Origin: Roseateles toxinivorans
GTDB lineage: Bacteria; Pseudomonadota; Gammaproteobacteria; Burkholderiales; Burkholderiaceae_C
NCBI RefSeq assembly: GCF_004362525.1
Contig: NZ_SNXS01000004.1
Span: forward strand, 62,001-126,000
DNA length: 64,000 nt
Direction of reading: 5' to 3'
Below the pieces are notes generated by a model. That model saw only the letters and a program-made list of their open reading frames with translations. It ran no database searches and had not been told where the DNA came from. Of the stretch, positions 1-7,451 are shown piece after piece. Position 1 is the stretch's first letter, and every line of letters begins with the position of its first letter. A program made the translations under genes and the position numbers.

Positions 1-71
1 CCGCTGGTAGGTGGTAACCCTAGGCCTGACACTTCGTCCATCAGAAGACAAGTCAAGCCAAGGAGCCCACC

Positions 72-341
72 ATGAACACCACCCGCCAAACCCGCTATCT
101 GCCCGCCGTCCTGTTCGCCCTGCCCATCGTGGTCGCCCTGCTGGGCGCCGGGCTGGCCCAGGCCGCCGCACCGCGCGTCGAGCAACTGCCCCGGGTGGTG
201 GTCAGTGGCCAGAGCCTGCAGGCCAAGGCCGCTGCGCAGGTTCGCCAACTGCCCCGTGTGGTGGTGGTCGGCCAGTCCAATGGCGGCAGCACCGCGGCCC
301 TGGCCTGCGCCCAGGTCAAGTCCGCCACCCAGGTCTGCTGA
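72..341 (+). CDS. small exported protein with two TonB-box-like repeats
   Basis: An 89-residue protein with no family I recognise. Residues 1-31 look like a Sec signal peptide (Arg-containing N end, hydrophobic core, likely cleavage near AQA). The rest is short and carries the motif QLPRVVVSGQS at residues 38-48, repeated as QLPRVVVVGQS at 59-69. The same QL-x-R/K-V-x-V pattern is the TonB-box-like segment near the N-termini of both TonB-dependent receptors in this window (24099-26387 and 42912-45131), and it is doubled again in the mini-protein at 4534-4740. The two Cys residues, near the C end, could form one disulfide. An AAGGAG ribosome site at 59-64 supports this start. The mature protein is probably periplasmic; binding to TonB is inference. 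Confidence 0.75.
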   Translation: MNTTRQTRYLPAVLFALPIVVALLGAGLAQAAAPRVEQLPRVVVSGQSLQAKAAAQVRQLPRVVVVGQSNGGSTAALACAQVKSATQVC

Positions 342-473
342 TATTGCCGACTGTTATGCTGCGCCAGCCGGTAACTGCTGCCGGCCACGCGCTTGTCGCC
401 CCTGCATGGCCGCTCCTGCCGAGCGCGATGCCTGTTCGATCGGACCTCCGATGTCTTAGAGAGAACAGCCCCC

Positions 474-1169
474 ATGCCGGCGTCCAGCCCCAACCCCGCC
501 CCACCGGGCTACCTCGTCAAGCATGGCGATATCGATGTGGGCGGCCTGCCGCTGCACATCCGCTCCCTGCTCGATCGTCAGCAGTTCCACGATCCGCTGG
601 GCGTGGCCGAGCGTGCCGGCATTTCCTCGGCGGCCTGGCCGCTGTTCGGCCTGGTCTGGCCCTCGGCCCGGGTGTTGGCGGCCGAGATGCAGCTGCGCAG
701 CTTCGAGGGGCTGAAGGTGCTGGAGGTCGGCTGCGGCCTGGCTCTGGCCAGCCTGGTGGTGCAGCAGCGGCTGGGTCTGGTGACGGCCAGCGACTGCCAC
801 CCGCTGGCCGGCGATTTTCTGGCCCGGAACGCGGTGCTCAACAACCTGCCGGTGCTCAACTACCTGGACGGCAACTGGCGCCGGCACAACCCGCTGCTGG
901 GGCGCTTCGACCTGATCATCGGCAGCGACCTGCTCTACGAACGCGATCTGCCGGCCCTCTTGGCGGCCTTCATCGAGCAGCATGCCGAGCCCTGCTGCGA
1001 GGTCGTGATCGTCGACCCGAACCGCGGCAACCGGCCCGAGTTCAGCCGCCATATGCGGGCGCTGGGCTATGGCCTGAGCGAGCGCAAGGTGACCGTGCTG
1101 CCCGGGCTGGCGCAAGAGGCCTACAAGGGGCGGATACTGAGCTATTCCCGCGAACGCGGGTCCTCCTGA
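474..1169 (+). CDS. class I SAM-dependent methyltransferase (Methyltransf_16 type)
   Basis: A 231-residue soluble protein with the Rossmann SAM-binding glycine motif [10 protein letters not shown] in the first half, an acidic residue in TASDCHPLA at the end of the next strand, and SDLLYERDL. The last matches the SD-x-LY segment of the METTL21/FAM86-like Methyltransf_16 family, which mostly methylates protein lysines. The true substrate cannot be told from sequence. The start at 474 is chosen because the upstream in-frame extension is Arg/Cys-rich and unlike the family, and a purine-rich GAGAGAACA lies just upstream. It is followed 46 bp later by a short-chain dehydrogenase in the same direction. 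Confidence 0.8.
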   Translation: MPASSPNPAPPGYLVKHGDIDVGGLPLHIRSLLDRQQFHDPLGVAERAGISSAAWPLFGLVWPSARVLAAEMQLRSFEGLKVLEVGCGLALASLVVQQRLGLVTASDCHPLAGDFLARNAVLNNLPVLNYLDGNWRRHNPLLGRFDLIIGSDLLYERDLPALLAAFIEQHAEPCCEVVIVDPNRGNRPEFSRHMRALGYGLSERKVTVLPGLAQEAYKGRILSYSRERGSS

Positions 1170-1215
1170 CGGCCAGTCGGGCTCTATCATCCAAGTTCAT
1201 CAACCGGGAACTTGC

Positions 1216-1974
1216 ATGACAACGGATTCCAAGATCGCCATGGTCACCGGCGCCGGCACTGGCGTGGGGCGCGCGGTGGCACTGAGTTTGCTGCACGCCG
1301 GCTGGACGGTGGTGCTGGTCGGGCGGCGCGAGGCGCTGCTGCTGGAGACCGCGCAGCGGGCCGGGCCGGGGGCCGAGCGCTGCCTGGCGCTGACGGCCGA
1401 CGTCAGCCAGGAGGGCGCCGTCAAGGCGCTGTTCGAGCAGGTCCATGCGCGCTTCGGTCGGCTCGATCTCTTGTTCAACAATGCCGGCGTGTCCGCCCCG
1501 GCTGTGCCGCTCGACGAGCTGACACTGGCCCAGTGGCAGAGCGTCGTCGATGTCAATCTGACCGGCAGCTTTCTGTGTGCCCAGGCGGCTTTCCGGCTGA
1601 TGAAGCGCCAATCGCCCCGGGGCGGCCGCATCATCAACAACGGCTCGGTCTCGGCCCATGCGCCTCGCCCGAATTCGGCTCCCTACACTGCAACCAAACA
1701 CGCGATCACCGGTCTGACCAAGGCTTTGTCGCTGGATGGCCGGGCCTTTGACATCGCCTGCGGACAGATCGATATCGGCAATGCCCTGACCGAGATGGCT
1801 GCGCCGATGGCCAGGGGCGTGCGGCAGGCGAATGGCGAGATTGCCGTCGAAGCGGTGATGGATGTGCAACATGCGGCCAGTGCGGTGCTCTATATGGCCG
1901 GCTTGCCGCTGGAGGCCAATGTGCAGTTCATGACGGTGATGGCGACGAAGATGCCTTTTGTCGGGCGTGGCTAG
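1216..1974 (+). CDS. SDR family NAD(P)-dependent oxidoreductase
   Basis: A 252-residue classical short-chain dehydrogenase of normal family length. The cofactor motif TGAGTGVG is near the N end, NNAG follows in the middle, and the catalytic Ser and Tyr-x3-Lys are seen in NGSVSAHAP and YTATK. These residues predict an active NAD(P)(H)-dependent oxidoreductase in the cytoplasm. The substrate is unknown. The start follows a GGGAACTT purine stretch. It is co-directional with the methyltransferase upstream and the small membrane protein downstream, so a loose operon ending at the terminator near 2324 is possible. Confidence 0.88.
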   Translation: MTTDSKIAMVTGAGTGVGRAVALSLLHAGWTVVLVGRREALLLETAQRAGPGAERCLALTADVSQEGAVKALFEQVHARFGRLDLLFNNAGVSAPAVPLDELTLAQWQSVVDVNLTGSFLCAQAAFRLMKRQSPRGGRIINNGSVSAHAPRPNSAPYTATKHAITGLTKALSLDGRAFDIACGQIDIGNALTEMAAPMARGVRQANGEIAVEAVMDVQHAASAVLYMAGLPLEANVQFMTVMATKMPFVGRG

Positions 1975-2006
1975 TTGGACCCGAATGATCGATTGAAAGA
2001 ATTGAG

Positions 2007-2303
2007 ATGAACGTTGTGACGCAGATCGTTTCCTTGGTCTTGAAGATGGTGCTGGCCGTGGCCGGCTTCATCTTCATGCTGAGCCTGTTGCTGGCCGGCC
2101 TGATTGCCGGCGCGCTGTTCCTGCTGTGGAGCCTGCTGCGCGGCCGCAAGCCGGTGATCGTGATGCCGCGCTTCGGCATGCCCCCGGGCCGCCAGTGGGG
2201 TTTCCCGAATGCGGCCCGGCGCCCCGCGGCGACTGCCGGCGAAGTCGTTGACGTCGAGGTGCGCGAGGTGCCAGACCAGGCACCAAAGATTGACCGGCGC
2301 TGA
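2007..2303 (+). CDS. small membrane protein of unknown function
   Basis: A 98-residue protein with a long hydrophobic segment at about residues 8-43, enough for one or two membrane passes, followed by RGRK and a soluble tail that is Pro-rich and then acidic. No family is recognised. It starts 32 bp after the SDR stop and is followed directly by a strong terminator, so it is probably the last gene of that transcript. The clean hydrophobic/positive pattern argues that it is a real gene. Confidence 0.65.
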   Translation: MNVVTQIVSLVLKMVLAVAGFIFMLSLLLAGLIAGALFLLWSLLRGRKPVIVMPRFGMPPGRQWGFPNAARRPAATAGEVVDVEVREVPDQAPKIDRR

Positions 2304-2323
2304 AACCCGGACATCAACAAGAA

Positions 2324-2348
2324 GGGCCGCAAATTGCGGCCCTTTTTT
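2324..2348 (+). terminator. intrinsic terminator after the small membrane protein gene
   Basis: GGGCCGCA pairs with TGCGGCCC around a 3-base loop and is followed by six T residues (2343-2348). It lies between convergent genes and ends plus-strand transcription. Confidence 0.85.
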
Positions 2349-2361
2349 CTTGATGCCTGTA

Positions 2362-4371
2362 CTACTTCAGCAAGGTCTGCTGCAGGAACAGGATGGTGGC
2401 GTAGAACTGGAAGTCAGCGTTCTCCTTGCGCGCAAAGCCGTGGCCCTCGTTCTCGGCGCGCAGATACCAGACCGGCGTCTTGTTCTCGCGCGCCTTGGCC
2501 ACGATCTGCTCGGCCTCGGTGAAGGGCACGCGCGGATCGTTCTTGCCCTGCACAACGAACAGCGGCTTGGTGATCTTGCCGGCATTGTTCAGCGGCGAGA
2601 TCTTCTGCAGGAAGGCGCGCATCGTCGGGTCCCGCTCGTCGCCATATTCGACACGGCGCAGGTCGCGGCGGTAGCTTTCGGTGTTCTGCAGGAAGCTCAC
2701 GAAGTTGGAAATGCCCACCACGTCGATGGCGCCGGCGATGCGGTCGGCGTAGTGCGTGCTGACCGCCAGCGACATATAGCCGCCGTAGCTGCCTCCGGTG
2801 ACCAGCACCCGCGAGGCATCCAGGTTCGGCTGGGTGGCGATCCAGTCGAACAATGCGCCGATGTCCTTGACCGAGTCTTCGCGCTTGTAGCCATCGTCGA
2901 GGCTCAGAAAGGTCTTGCCATAGCCGCTGGAGCCCCGCACATTGGGCTGCAGCAGGGCGATGCCCAGCTCATTGACGTAGTAGTTGTAGCGGTTCAGGAA
3001 ACCCACCGTGGCCTGCCCCTCGGGGCCGCCGTGTATCAACACCATCACCGGCCGCTTGCCGGTGAAGCGGGCCGGCGGCGTGCTCAGCAGGCCGGAGATG
3101 GTCTGGCCGTCGAAGCTCTTCCAGCGCACGATCTGCTGCGGCGGGAAGCTGCTCATGTCCACACCCGGCGGGGCATAGGCCTGGGTCCATTGCTCCAGCT
3201 TGCCGCCGGCGGTGCTCAGCGTGTAGATCTGGCTGGGCCCCTTGCTGCCATTGGTCGCCAGCGCCAGTTCCTTGGCCCTGGGATGGAACAGTGCGCTGCT
3301 CACGCTGCCTTCGGGCAGCGCCGGCGCAGGCAGCTCCTTCAGGGTCTTGCCATCGAACAGGCGCAACTCGTTGCGGCCATCGACATTCAGCTGCGCTGCC
3401 ACGAGCCTGCCATCGTGGCTCAGCGAGGCATTGTCGACATCCCAGGGAATGTGGCGGGTGAGGCGCTGCAGGCTGCCCTTGGCCAGGTCGTAGCGCATCA
3501 GTTCGCGGAACTCGCCCGCGCGGTCGCTGACCACGTACAGGCCCTTGTTGTCGGTGGTGAAGCCGCCGGCAAAGTGGCTGGCCTTGATGGCCCCCGCTGC
3601 GGGCGCGGGCAGCACCTGGCGCGTCTTGCCGCTGGCCAGGTCGAGCAGCCAGACCTCGGATTCGTTGGCGGACAGGTAGCGCGTCAATGCGACCTGTTTG
3701 TCGTCGCGTGAGGCCGCACCGACACCCCAGCCGCCGCCGGGCAGGGTGGCCAGGGTGCGCACCGCTTTCGGCTCCAGCGGGTCCATCAGGCGGATGATGG
3801 TGTCCACGCTGGCGCGGCTGCCGCCCTGGGCGGTCTTGTCCAGCGGCACCGACGTCGTCAGCAGCCGGCTGCTCTTGTGCAGCCAGGCCTGCAGATCATG
3901 GCGCTCGGCCGGATCGGTCAGCAGGGTCACCTCCTTGGTCGCGAGGTCCAGTCGGTAGAGCTGATTCGCCTCGTTGCCGCCGCTGCTGCGTTCGAACACC
4001 ACATACTTGCCCGAGATCGGCTCGAAGCTGCCCTGGCGCACGGTGTCGGCCGAGTCGGTCAACTGCTCCGGCTCGGCCATCGGCGAGCGCAGCAGATACA
4101 GCTGCACGGTGTTGGCGCCGGCCTTGCGGTGCGAGATCAGCATCTCCCGTTTCTGCGGATGCCAGTCGACAAAGCTGTGGCCGCGGAAATCCGTGTAGCG
4201 GCCCACCTGCTCGACCAGTTGGGCCGGGATGTCCGGTATGCCCTGAGCGACCAGATTGGCATTGGGCTTGAGCATGCCAGCCTCTTGGGCCTGTGTGGCC
4301 AGGGGCAGCAGCAGCGACAGGAGGCCGGCAAGAAGCGGCTGTCCCAGCAGGGAGCGTAGGGGCTTGGTCAT
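2362..4371 (-). CDS. S9 family (prolyl oligopeptidase-type) serine peptidase, exported
   Basis: A 669-residue protein: signal peptide (about residues 1-28, ending TQA), an N-terminal WD-like beta-propeller region, and a C-terminal alpha/beta hydrolase peptidase domain. The nucleophile elbow is GGSYGG with Ser near 528. Asp near 612 sits in GKNDPRVP and His near 644 in NEGHGF, giving a complete Ser-Asp-His triad in the order used by dipeptidyl/acylaminoacyl peptidases. It probably cleaves short peptides in the periplasm. The start at 4371 is preferred over an in-frame ATG at 4488 because it begins directly with a signal peptide, and the longer form would cross the palindrome at 4408-4494. Confidence 0.88.
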   Translation of the reverse strand: MTKPLRSLLGQPLLAGLLSLLLPLATQAQEAGMLKPNANLVAQGIPDIPAQLVEQVGRYTDFRGHSFVDWHPQKREMLISHRKAGANTVQLYLLRSPMAEPEQLTDSADTVRQGSFEPISGKYVVFERSSGGNEANQLYRLDLATKEVTLLTDPAERHDLQAWLHKSSRLLTTSVPLDKTAQGGSRASVDTIIRLMDPLEPKAVRTLATLPGGGWGVGAASRDDKQVALTRYLSANESEVWLLDLASGKTRQVLPAPAAGAIKASHFAGGFTTDNKGLYVVSDRAGEFRELMRYDLAKGSLQRLTRHIPWDVDNASLSHDGRLVAAQLNVDGRNELRLFDGKTLKELPAPALPEGSVSSALFHPRAKELALATNGSKGPSQIYTLSTAGGKLEQWTQAYAPPGVDMSSFPPQQIVRWKSFDGQTISGLLSTPPARFTGKRPVMVLIHGGPEGQATVGFLNRYNYYVNELGIALLQPNVRGSSGYGKTFLSLDDGYKREDSVKDIGALFDWIATQPNLDASRVLVTGGSYGGYMSLAVSTHYADRIAGAIDVVGISNFVSFLQNTESYRRDLRRVEYGDERDPTMRAFLQKISPLNNAGKITKPLFVVQGKNDPRVPFTEAEQIVAKARENKTPVWYLRAENEGHGFARKENADFQFYATILFLQQTLLK

Positions 4372-4407
4372 GGCTGAATTCGGTGTCCGAGGGGTGGGGC
4401 GGGATAG

Positions 4408-4494
4408 CCCTGATTGCAGTTCGTCGCCCGCCATAGCGGGCCGGTCGCAAAAGTCTGGAAATATGGGCCCTGAGGGACGAAACTGCAATCAGGG
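4408..4494. repeat. 87-bp imperfect palindrome between divergent genes
   Basis: The 18-bp arm at 4408-4425 is the reverse complement of 4476-4494 except for one bulged A. The 50-bp centre contains a second small hairpin (GCCCGC-CATA-GCGGGC, 4426-4441). The element sits almost symmetrically, 36 bp from the peptidase start and 39 bp from the mini-protein start. It could be a shared regulatory structure, an RNA leader hairpin for either transcript, or a small inserted palindrome. Confidence 0.75.
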
Positions 4495-4533
4495 ACATGC
4501 CTCATGCCCCGGGCAATCAAGGAGTAACGCATC

Positions 4534-4740
4534 ATGATCACCTGCCCGAAAATCCCCTTCCCCGTGCGTGTGGCCGGCGCAATCGGTGCCGTCATGGTCA
4601 CCACTTCCATCATGTCAGGTGTGGATCAGTTTGCCCCGGTGCCGTTCAGTGCGATTCTGAGCATCGTCCAACTGGACCGCGTCGTTGTCACCGGTGGCGT
4701 GCAACTGCAGCGCGTGGTCGTCACGGGCCGGCGCTCCTGA
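4534..4740 (+). CDS. small protein with doubled TonB-box-like motif
   Basis: A 68-residue protein. A hydrophobic segment at about residues 10-28 could be a signal sequence or membrane anchor. The C-terminal part is almost wholly two repeats, QLDRVVVTGG (46-55) and QLQRVVVTGR (57-66), ending in RRS. This matches the motif in the 89-residue protein at 72-341 and the TonB-box-like region of the receptors in this window. An excellent AAGGAG site at 4519-4524 and a terminator directly after the stop show that it is a self-contained, expressed gene. The function is unknown; a periplasmic TonB ligand or decoy is inference. Confidence 0.7.
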   Translation: MITCPKIPFPVRVAGAIGAVMVTTSIMSGVDQFAPVPFSAILSIVQLDRVVVTGGVQLQRVVVTGRRS

Positions 4741-4742
4741 CG

Positions 4743-4771
4743 AAAAAAAGCCCGCTGCACAGCGGGCTTTT
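4743..4771. terminator. bidirectional intrinsic terminator
   Basis: AGCCCGCTG and CAGCGGGCT form a GC-rich hairpin, with a run of A on the left and T on the right, so it can end transcription from both the mini-protein (plus) and the Tim44-like gene (minus). Confidence 0.85.
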
Positions 4772-4788
4772 CAAGGGGCAGGCGCGGA

Positions 4789-5697
4789 TCAGGCGGCTTG
4801 CTGAATGCCGGCGATGGCCCATTCACGGCTGCCGTCCAGCGGACGCACCAGATGCCAGATCTCGTTGAAAGCCTCGGCCGGAGCGTCCTTGACTTCGCGA
4901 ATCAGGCCGCTGAAGCGCACGCTGACGATCTGGCGGCCATCTTCCTCGGCATGCTCGGCCACGGCGGCCTGCAACTGCACCACATCGGTTTGCTGCGGCG
5001 TGCCCGGGCGCTCCAGCAACTCCTGACGTGCCACGGCAAACATCTCGGGTGTGGTGAAGCGGCGCAGATCGTCCAGGTCGCCGGCATCGTTGGCCGCCTG
5101 CAGGCGGATGAACACCCGCTTGGCAATGGTCTCGAACTCGGCGTTGTCGAATCCTATCGGGGCTGCGGTGGCGGCGATCGACGGGATCAGGTCGGGTTTG
5201 GTCTGCGACGTGACAGCGCCACTGCCGAAGGACTGCGGCACCTGTGCGGAACCAAAGCCGGCGTTGGCAAACTGCATGCCATGCAGGCCCTGGGCGGCCG
5301 GTGCATTGCGCTTGTTGCGCAGATACTTCATCACGAAGCCCAGCAGCACGGCGCCCAGCATCACCACCAGCAAGATGCTCATGATGTTGGCCAGACCTTC
5401 GCCGAAGCCCAGGTGGCTGGCCAATGCGGCCAGACCCAGACCGGCGGCCAGGCCGGCCAGCGGACCCATCCAGGAGCGCTTGGGCGGCGTGGCGGCAGCG
5501 GCGGTCGGGGCTGCGGCCTGGGCCTGCGCAGGTGCTGCCTGAGCGGGCTTGGCCGGCGTGGCGTCGGGTGTGGCGGCCGGCGTGGTGCGCTTCATGCCTG
5601 CTGACGAACCGCCGCCCAGGCGACGGGCCTCGGCATCACTCTGCACGATCACGAGACCGGACAGCGCAATGCACACACTCAGCAAAAGATGTTTCAC
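4789..5697 (-). CDS. Tim44-like domain membrane protein
   Basis: A 302-residue protein with a signal peptide or first membrane segment (residues 1-24), a low-complexity Ala/Pro/Thr linker, a hydrophobic stretch rich in Gly/Ala/Leu followed by a clear membrane helix (SILLVVMLGAVLLGFVM), then a C-terminal domain of about 150 residues that fits the Tim44-like fold (ETIAKRVFIRLQAAND; RRFTTPEMF). Such proteins are common in Burkholderiales, where their role is not settled. The C-terminal domain ending AIAGIQQAA is typical of the family. Confidence 0.8.
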   Translation of the reverse strand: MKHLLLSVCIALSGLVIVQSDAEARRLGGGSSAGMKRTTPAATPDATPAKPAQAAPAQAQAAAPTAAAATPPKRSWMGPLAGLAAGLGLAALASHLGFGEGLANIMSILLVVMLGAVLLGFVMKYLRNKRNAPAAQGLHGMQFANAGFGSAQVPQSFGSGAVTSQTKPDLIPSIAATAAPIGFDNAEFETIAKRVFIRLQAANDAGDLDDLRRFTTPEMFAVARQELLERPGTPQQTDVVQLQAAVAEHAEEDGRQIVSVRFSGLIREVKDAPAEAFNEIWHLVRPLDGSREWAIAGIQQAA

Positions 5698-5801
5698 TTG
5701 AAAGTCTCCAAAAGCCCTTCTCGGGCGGTTTCGAGGCCGGCCTGGCCTCAGTCTGCGGTCAGATGGGGCCGCGACCGGTTATTGCAAGGTTAGCAGCTTG
5801 C

Positions 5802-6563
5802 TCAGGCGTCGCGCACATCGCCGATCGGGTTGCTGCCGAAATCGGCTCTGGCGAGATAGCGAAGCACCTGGGTTGCGGCCTCATCCGGCGTTGTGAGCTG
5901 CCCCGCCGCTTTGAGTTCCACGAACCGTGCGCGTTCCGGGAACCGGGCCGGATCGCTGCCGCGCAGCTGCACCTGCATATCGGTGTCGATCACGCCCGGT
6001 GCCAGCGAGACGATGCGTGCCCCATTGGCCAGCGAAGCCTCTTCCATTGCGACGGCGCGCGAGAAGTGATCCATGCCGGCCTTGGCCGCGCAGTAGGCGG
6101 CGCTGCCGGCCATCGCACGCCGGCCCAGACCGGACGAGATATTGAGGATCTTGCGGCTGGCGCTCCAAGCGGCCGTCGCGCGCAGGAACACACTGCTCAG
6201 CAGCAGGCAGGACTCCAGGCCGACGCGCAGCGCATTCGACAACTCCTGCGCCGACGACTGCCCCAGCGGCCCCGGCGTCGAGACAACGCCGGCGTTGTTG
6301 ATCAGGCTGGCGCTGGCAAAGCCCCGCGCATCGAGGGCGTTCAGCCAGGCTTCCAGGCGCTGCGCGGCTGCCAGTGGCTCGCCCAGGTCCTGTGCCCATT
6401 GCTCCAGCTCGGCGCCGCGTTCCTCGGCAAGCTGGGTCAGGGCGGGGTTGAGCTGGCGCGAGATGCCGAGCACCCGATGACCAGGCTGTAGCAGCTGGCG
6501 GGCAATGGCTTCGCCCATGCCGCGCGAGGAGCCAGTAACAATGAACAGGGAGTCGGTGGACAT
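5802..6563 (-). CDS. SDR family oxidoreductase (YueD/sepiapterin-reductase-like)
   Basis: A 253-residue short-chain dehydrogenase with TGSSRGMG at residues 10-17, NNAGV in the middle, a serine region ILNISSGLGRR and YCAAK as the Tyr-x3-Lys motif. The N-terminal TGSSRGMG and the long insert before NNAG resemble the benzil/sepiapterin reductase subgroup, a tentative assignment. The start at 6563 follows GGAAAGCTCC; a longer in-frame version would run into the divergent cold-shock promoter region. It is divergent from the cold-shock gene. Confidence 0.85.
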   Translation of the reverse strand: MSTDSLFIVTGSSRGMGEAIARQLLQPGHRVLGISRQLNPALTQLAEERGAELEQWAQDLGEPLAAAQRLEAWLNALDARGFASASLINNAGVVSTPGPLGQSSAQELSNALRVGLESCLLLSSVFLRATAAWSASRKILNISSGLGRRAMAGSAAYCAAKAGMDHFSRAVAMEEASLANGARIVSLAPGVIDTDMQVQLRGSDPARFPERARFVELKAAGQLTTPDEAATQVLRYLARADFGSNPIGDVRDA

Positions 6564-6677
6564 GGTGAGGAGCTTTCCGTTTTGGCAGACCTTTGTGCAT
6601 CGTAGCGGCTGCCGAGAACCGCACTCTTTACGGTATCGCAACAATTATTGTGGAGTTGCCCGGTTTTGCCCACGCAA

Positions 6678-6708
6678 TTGGTATAGACTCGCTGCACAGA
6701 TATACCAA
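6678..6708 (+). promoter_or_regulatory. candidate promoter/operator of the cold-shock gene
   Basis: An 8-bp inverted repeat TTGGTATA...TATACCAA with a 15-bp centre. Its two arms can also be read as -35 (TTGGTA) and -10 (TATACC) boxes 17 bp apart; an alternative -10 is TATAGA at 6682-6687. Either predicts an untranslated leader of roughly 150 bases, as usual for cspA-type genes. The leader holds a further hairpin, AAGACC (6707-6712) with GGTCTT (6723-6728). Confidence 0.45.
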
Positions 6709-6858
6709 GACCGTTTCTGCAAGGTCTTCCTCCTCTTCCATCCAGCTCACGCTGGGTCGGCCAGGTACATGAACTCCCCGGTTTGCGTTTCTTGAGTGTC
6801 TCTGCCCGCACGGGTGATTTTTCTCGTGCGTCTTTTTAATTTTTTCAAGGAATACATC

Positions 6859-7074
6859 ATGAGCGCAACTCAAACCGGTACCGTCAAGTGGTTCGACGAT
6901 GGCAAGGGCTTCGGCTTCATTACCCCGGAAGCCGGTGGTAAGGACCTGTTCGCCCACTTCAGCGAAATCAAGGGCGAAAGCGGCTTCAAGAGCCTGCAAG
7001 AAAACCAACGCGTCGAGTTTGAAGTGAAGCAAGGCCCCAAGGGTCTGCAAGCTGCAAACATCCGCGCGATCTAA
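6859..7074 (+). CDS. cold-shock protein (CspA family)
   Basis: A 71-residue single cold-shock domain of standard length. RNP1 is KGFGFI and RNP2-like is LFAHFSEI, with the usual TGTVKWFDD opening. It binds single-stranded RNA/DNA and acts as an RNA chaperone in the cytoplasm. The start at 6859 follows AAGGA and matches the family start. The upstream in-frame extension is leader RNA, not coding. The long leader suggests temperature-dependent translation, as in cspA. Confidence 0.95.
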   Translation: MSATQTGTVKWFDDGKGFGFITPEAGGKDLFAHFSEIKGESGFKSLQENQRVEFEVKQGPKGLQAANIRAI

Positions 7075-7110
7075 TTCATTAGATCCCACGGGCGCTTAGG
7101 CGCACGATCA

Positions 7111-7138
7111 AAAGGCTGCAGCTTGCTGCGGCCTTTTT
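7111..7138 (+). terminator. intrinsic terminator of the cold-shock gene
   Basis: AAGGCTGCAG pairs with CTGCGGCCTT (one G-T pair) around a 4-base loop, followed by five T residues. Confidence 0.85.
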
Positions 7139-7273
7139 CATGGGCGATCGATACCCGTGTGTGGCGGGAACGCCGCTGCGGGACTTGACCGCCGGTCCTG
7201 GACCCTGACACACTGCGCCACTCGCAGCGAGCCAACGGCCGTTGATCCACCACCGCAAGCCAAGGAGAGCGAT

Positions 7274-7315
7274 ATGAGCCACACACCGATTGCCTACTCC
7301 TCGGTTGCCGTCTGA
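7274..7315 (+). CDS. possible 13-residue leader peptide upstream of rsgA
   Basis: In the 313-bp stretch between the cold-shock terminator and rsgA, a perfect AAGGAG (7262-7267) is followed 6 bp later by ATG and a 13-codon frame, MSHTPIAYSSVAV. Right after its stop is a small hairpin (GCGAG...CTCGC). It could be a leader peptide or a chance frame. Nothing else in 7140-7451 looks like a gene. Confidence 0.3.
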   Translation: MSHTPIAYSSVAV

Positions 7316-7451
7316 GCGAGCGCTTTCTCGCCCTTTGATCCGATGATCTGAGCGTTCGACGCCCTCGCGTCCGCTCCCTCCACCGCAACCGATTCGCTCC
7401 GTACCCGCGTGGCACAGCCGCGCCGGGCGTGATCCGTTTGCTGGAATCATC

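Noticed and set aside
11-1219. Long open frame across the first 1.2 kb
   Set aside because: Arg/Pro/Gly-rich text with no family features; it is a shadow of the mini-protein and methyltransferase genes in high-G+C DNA.
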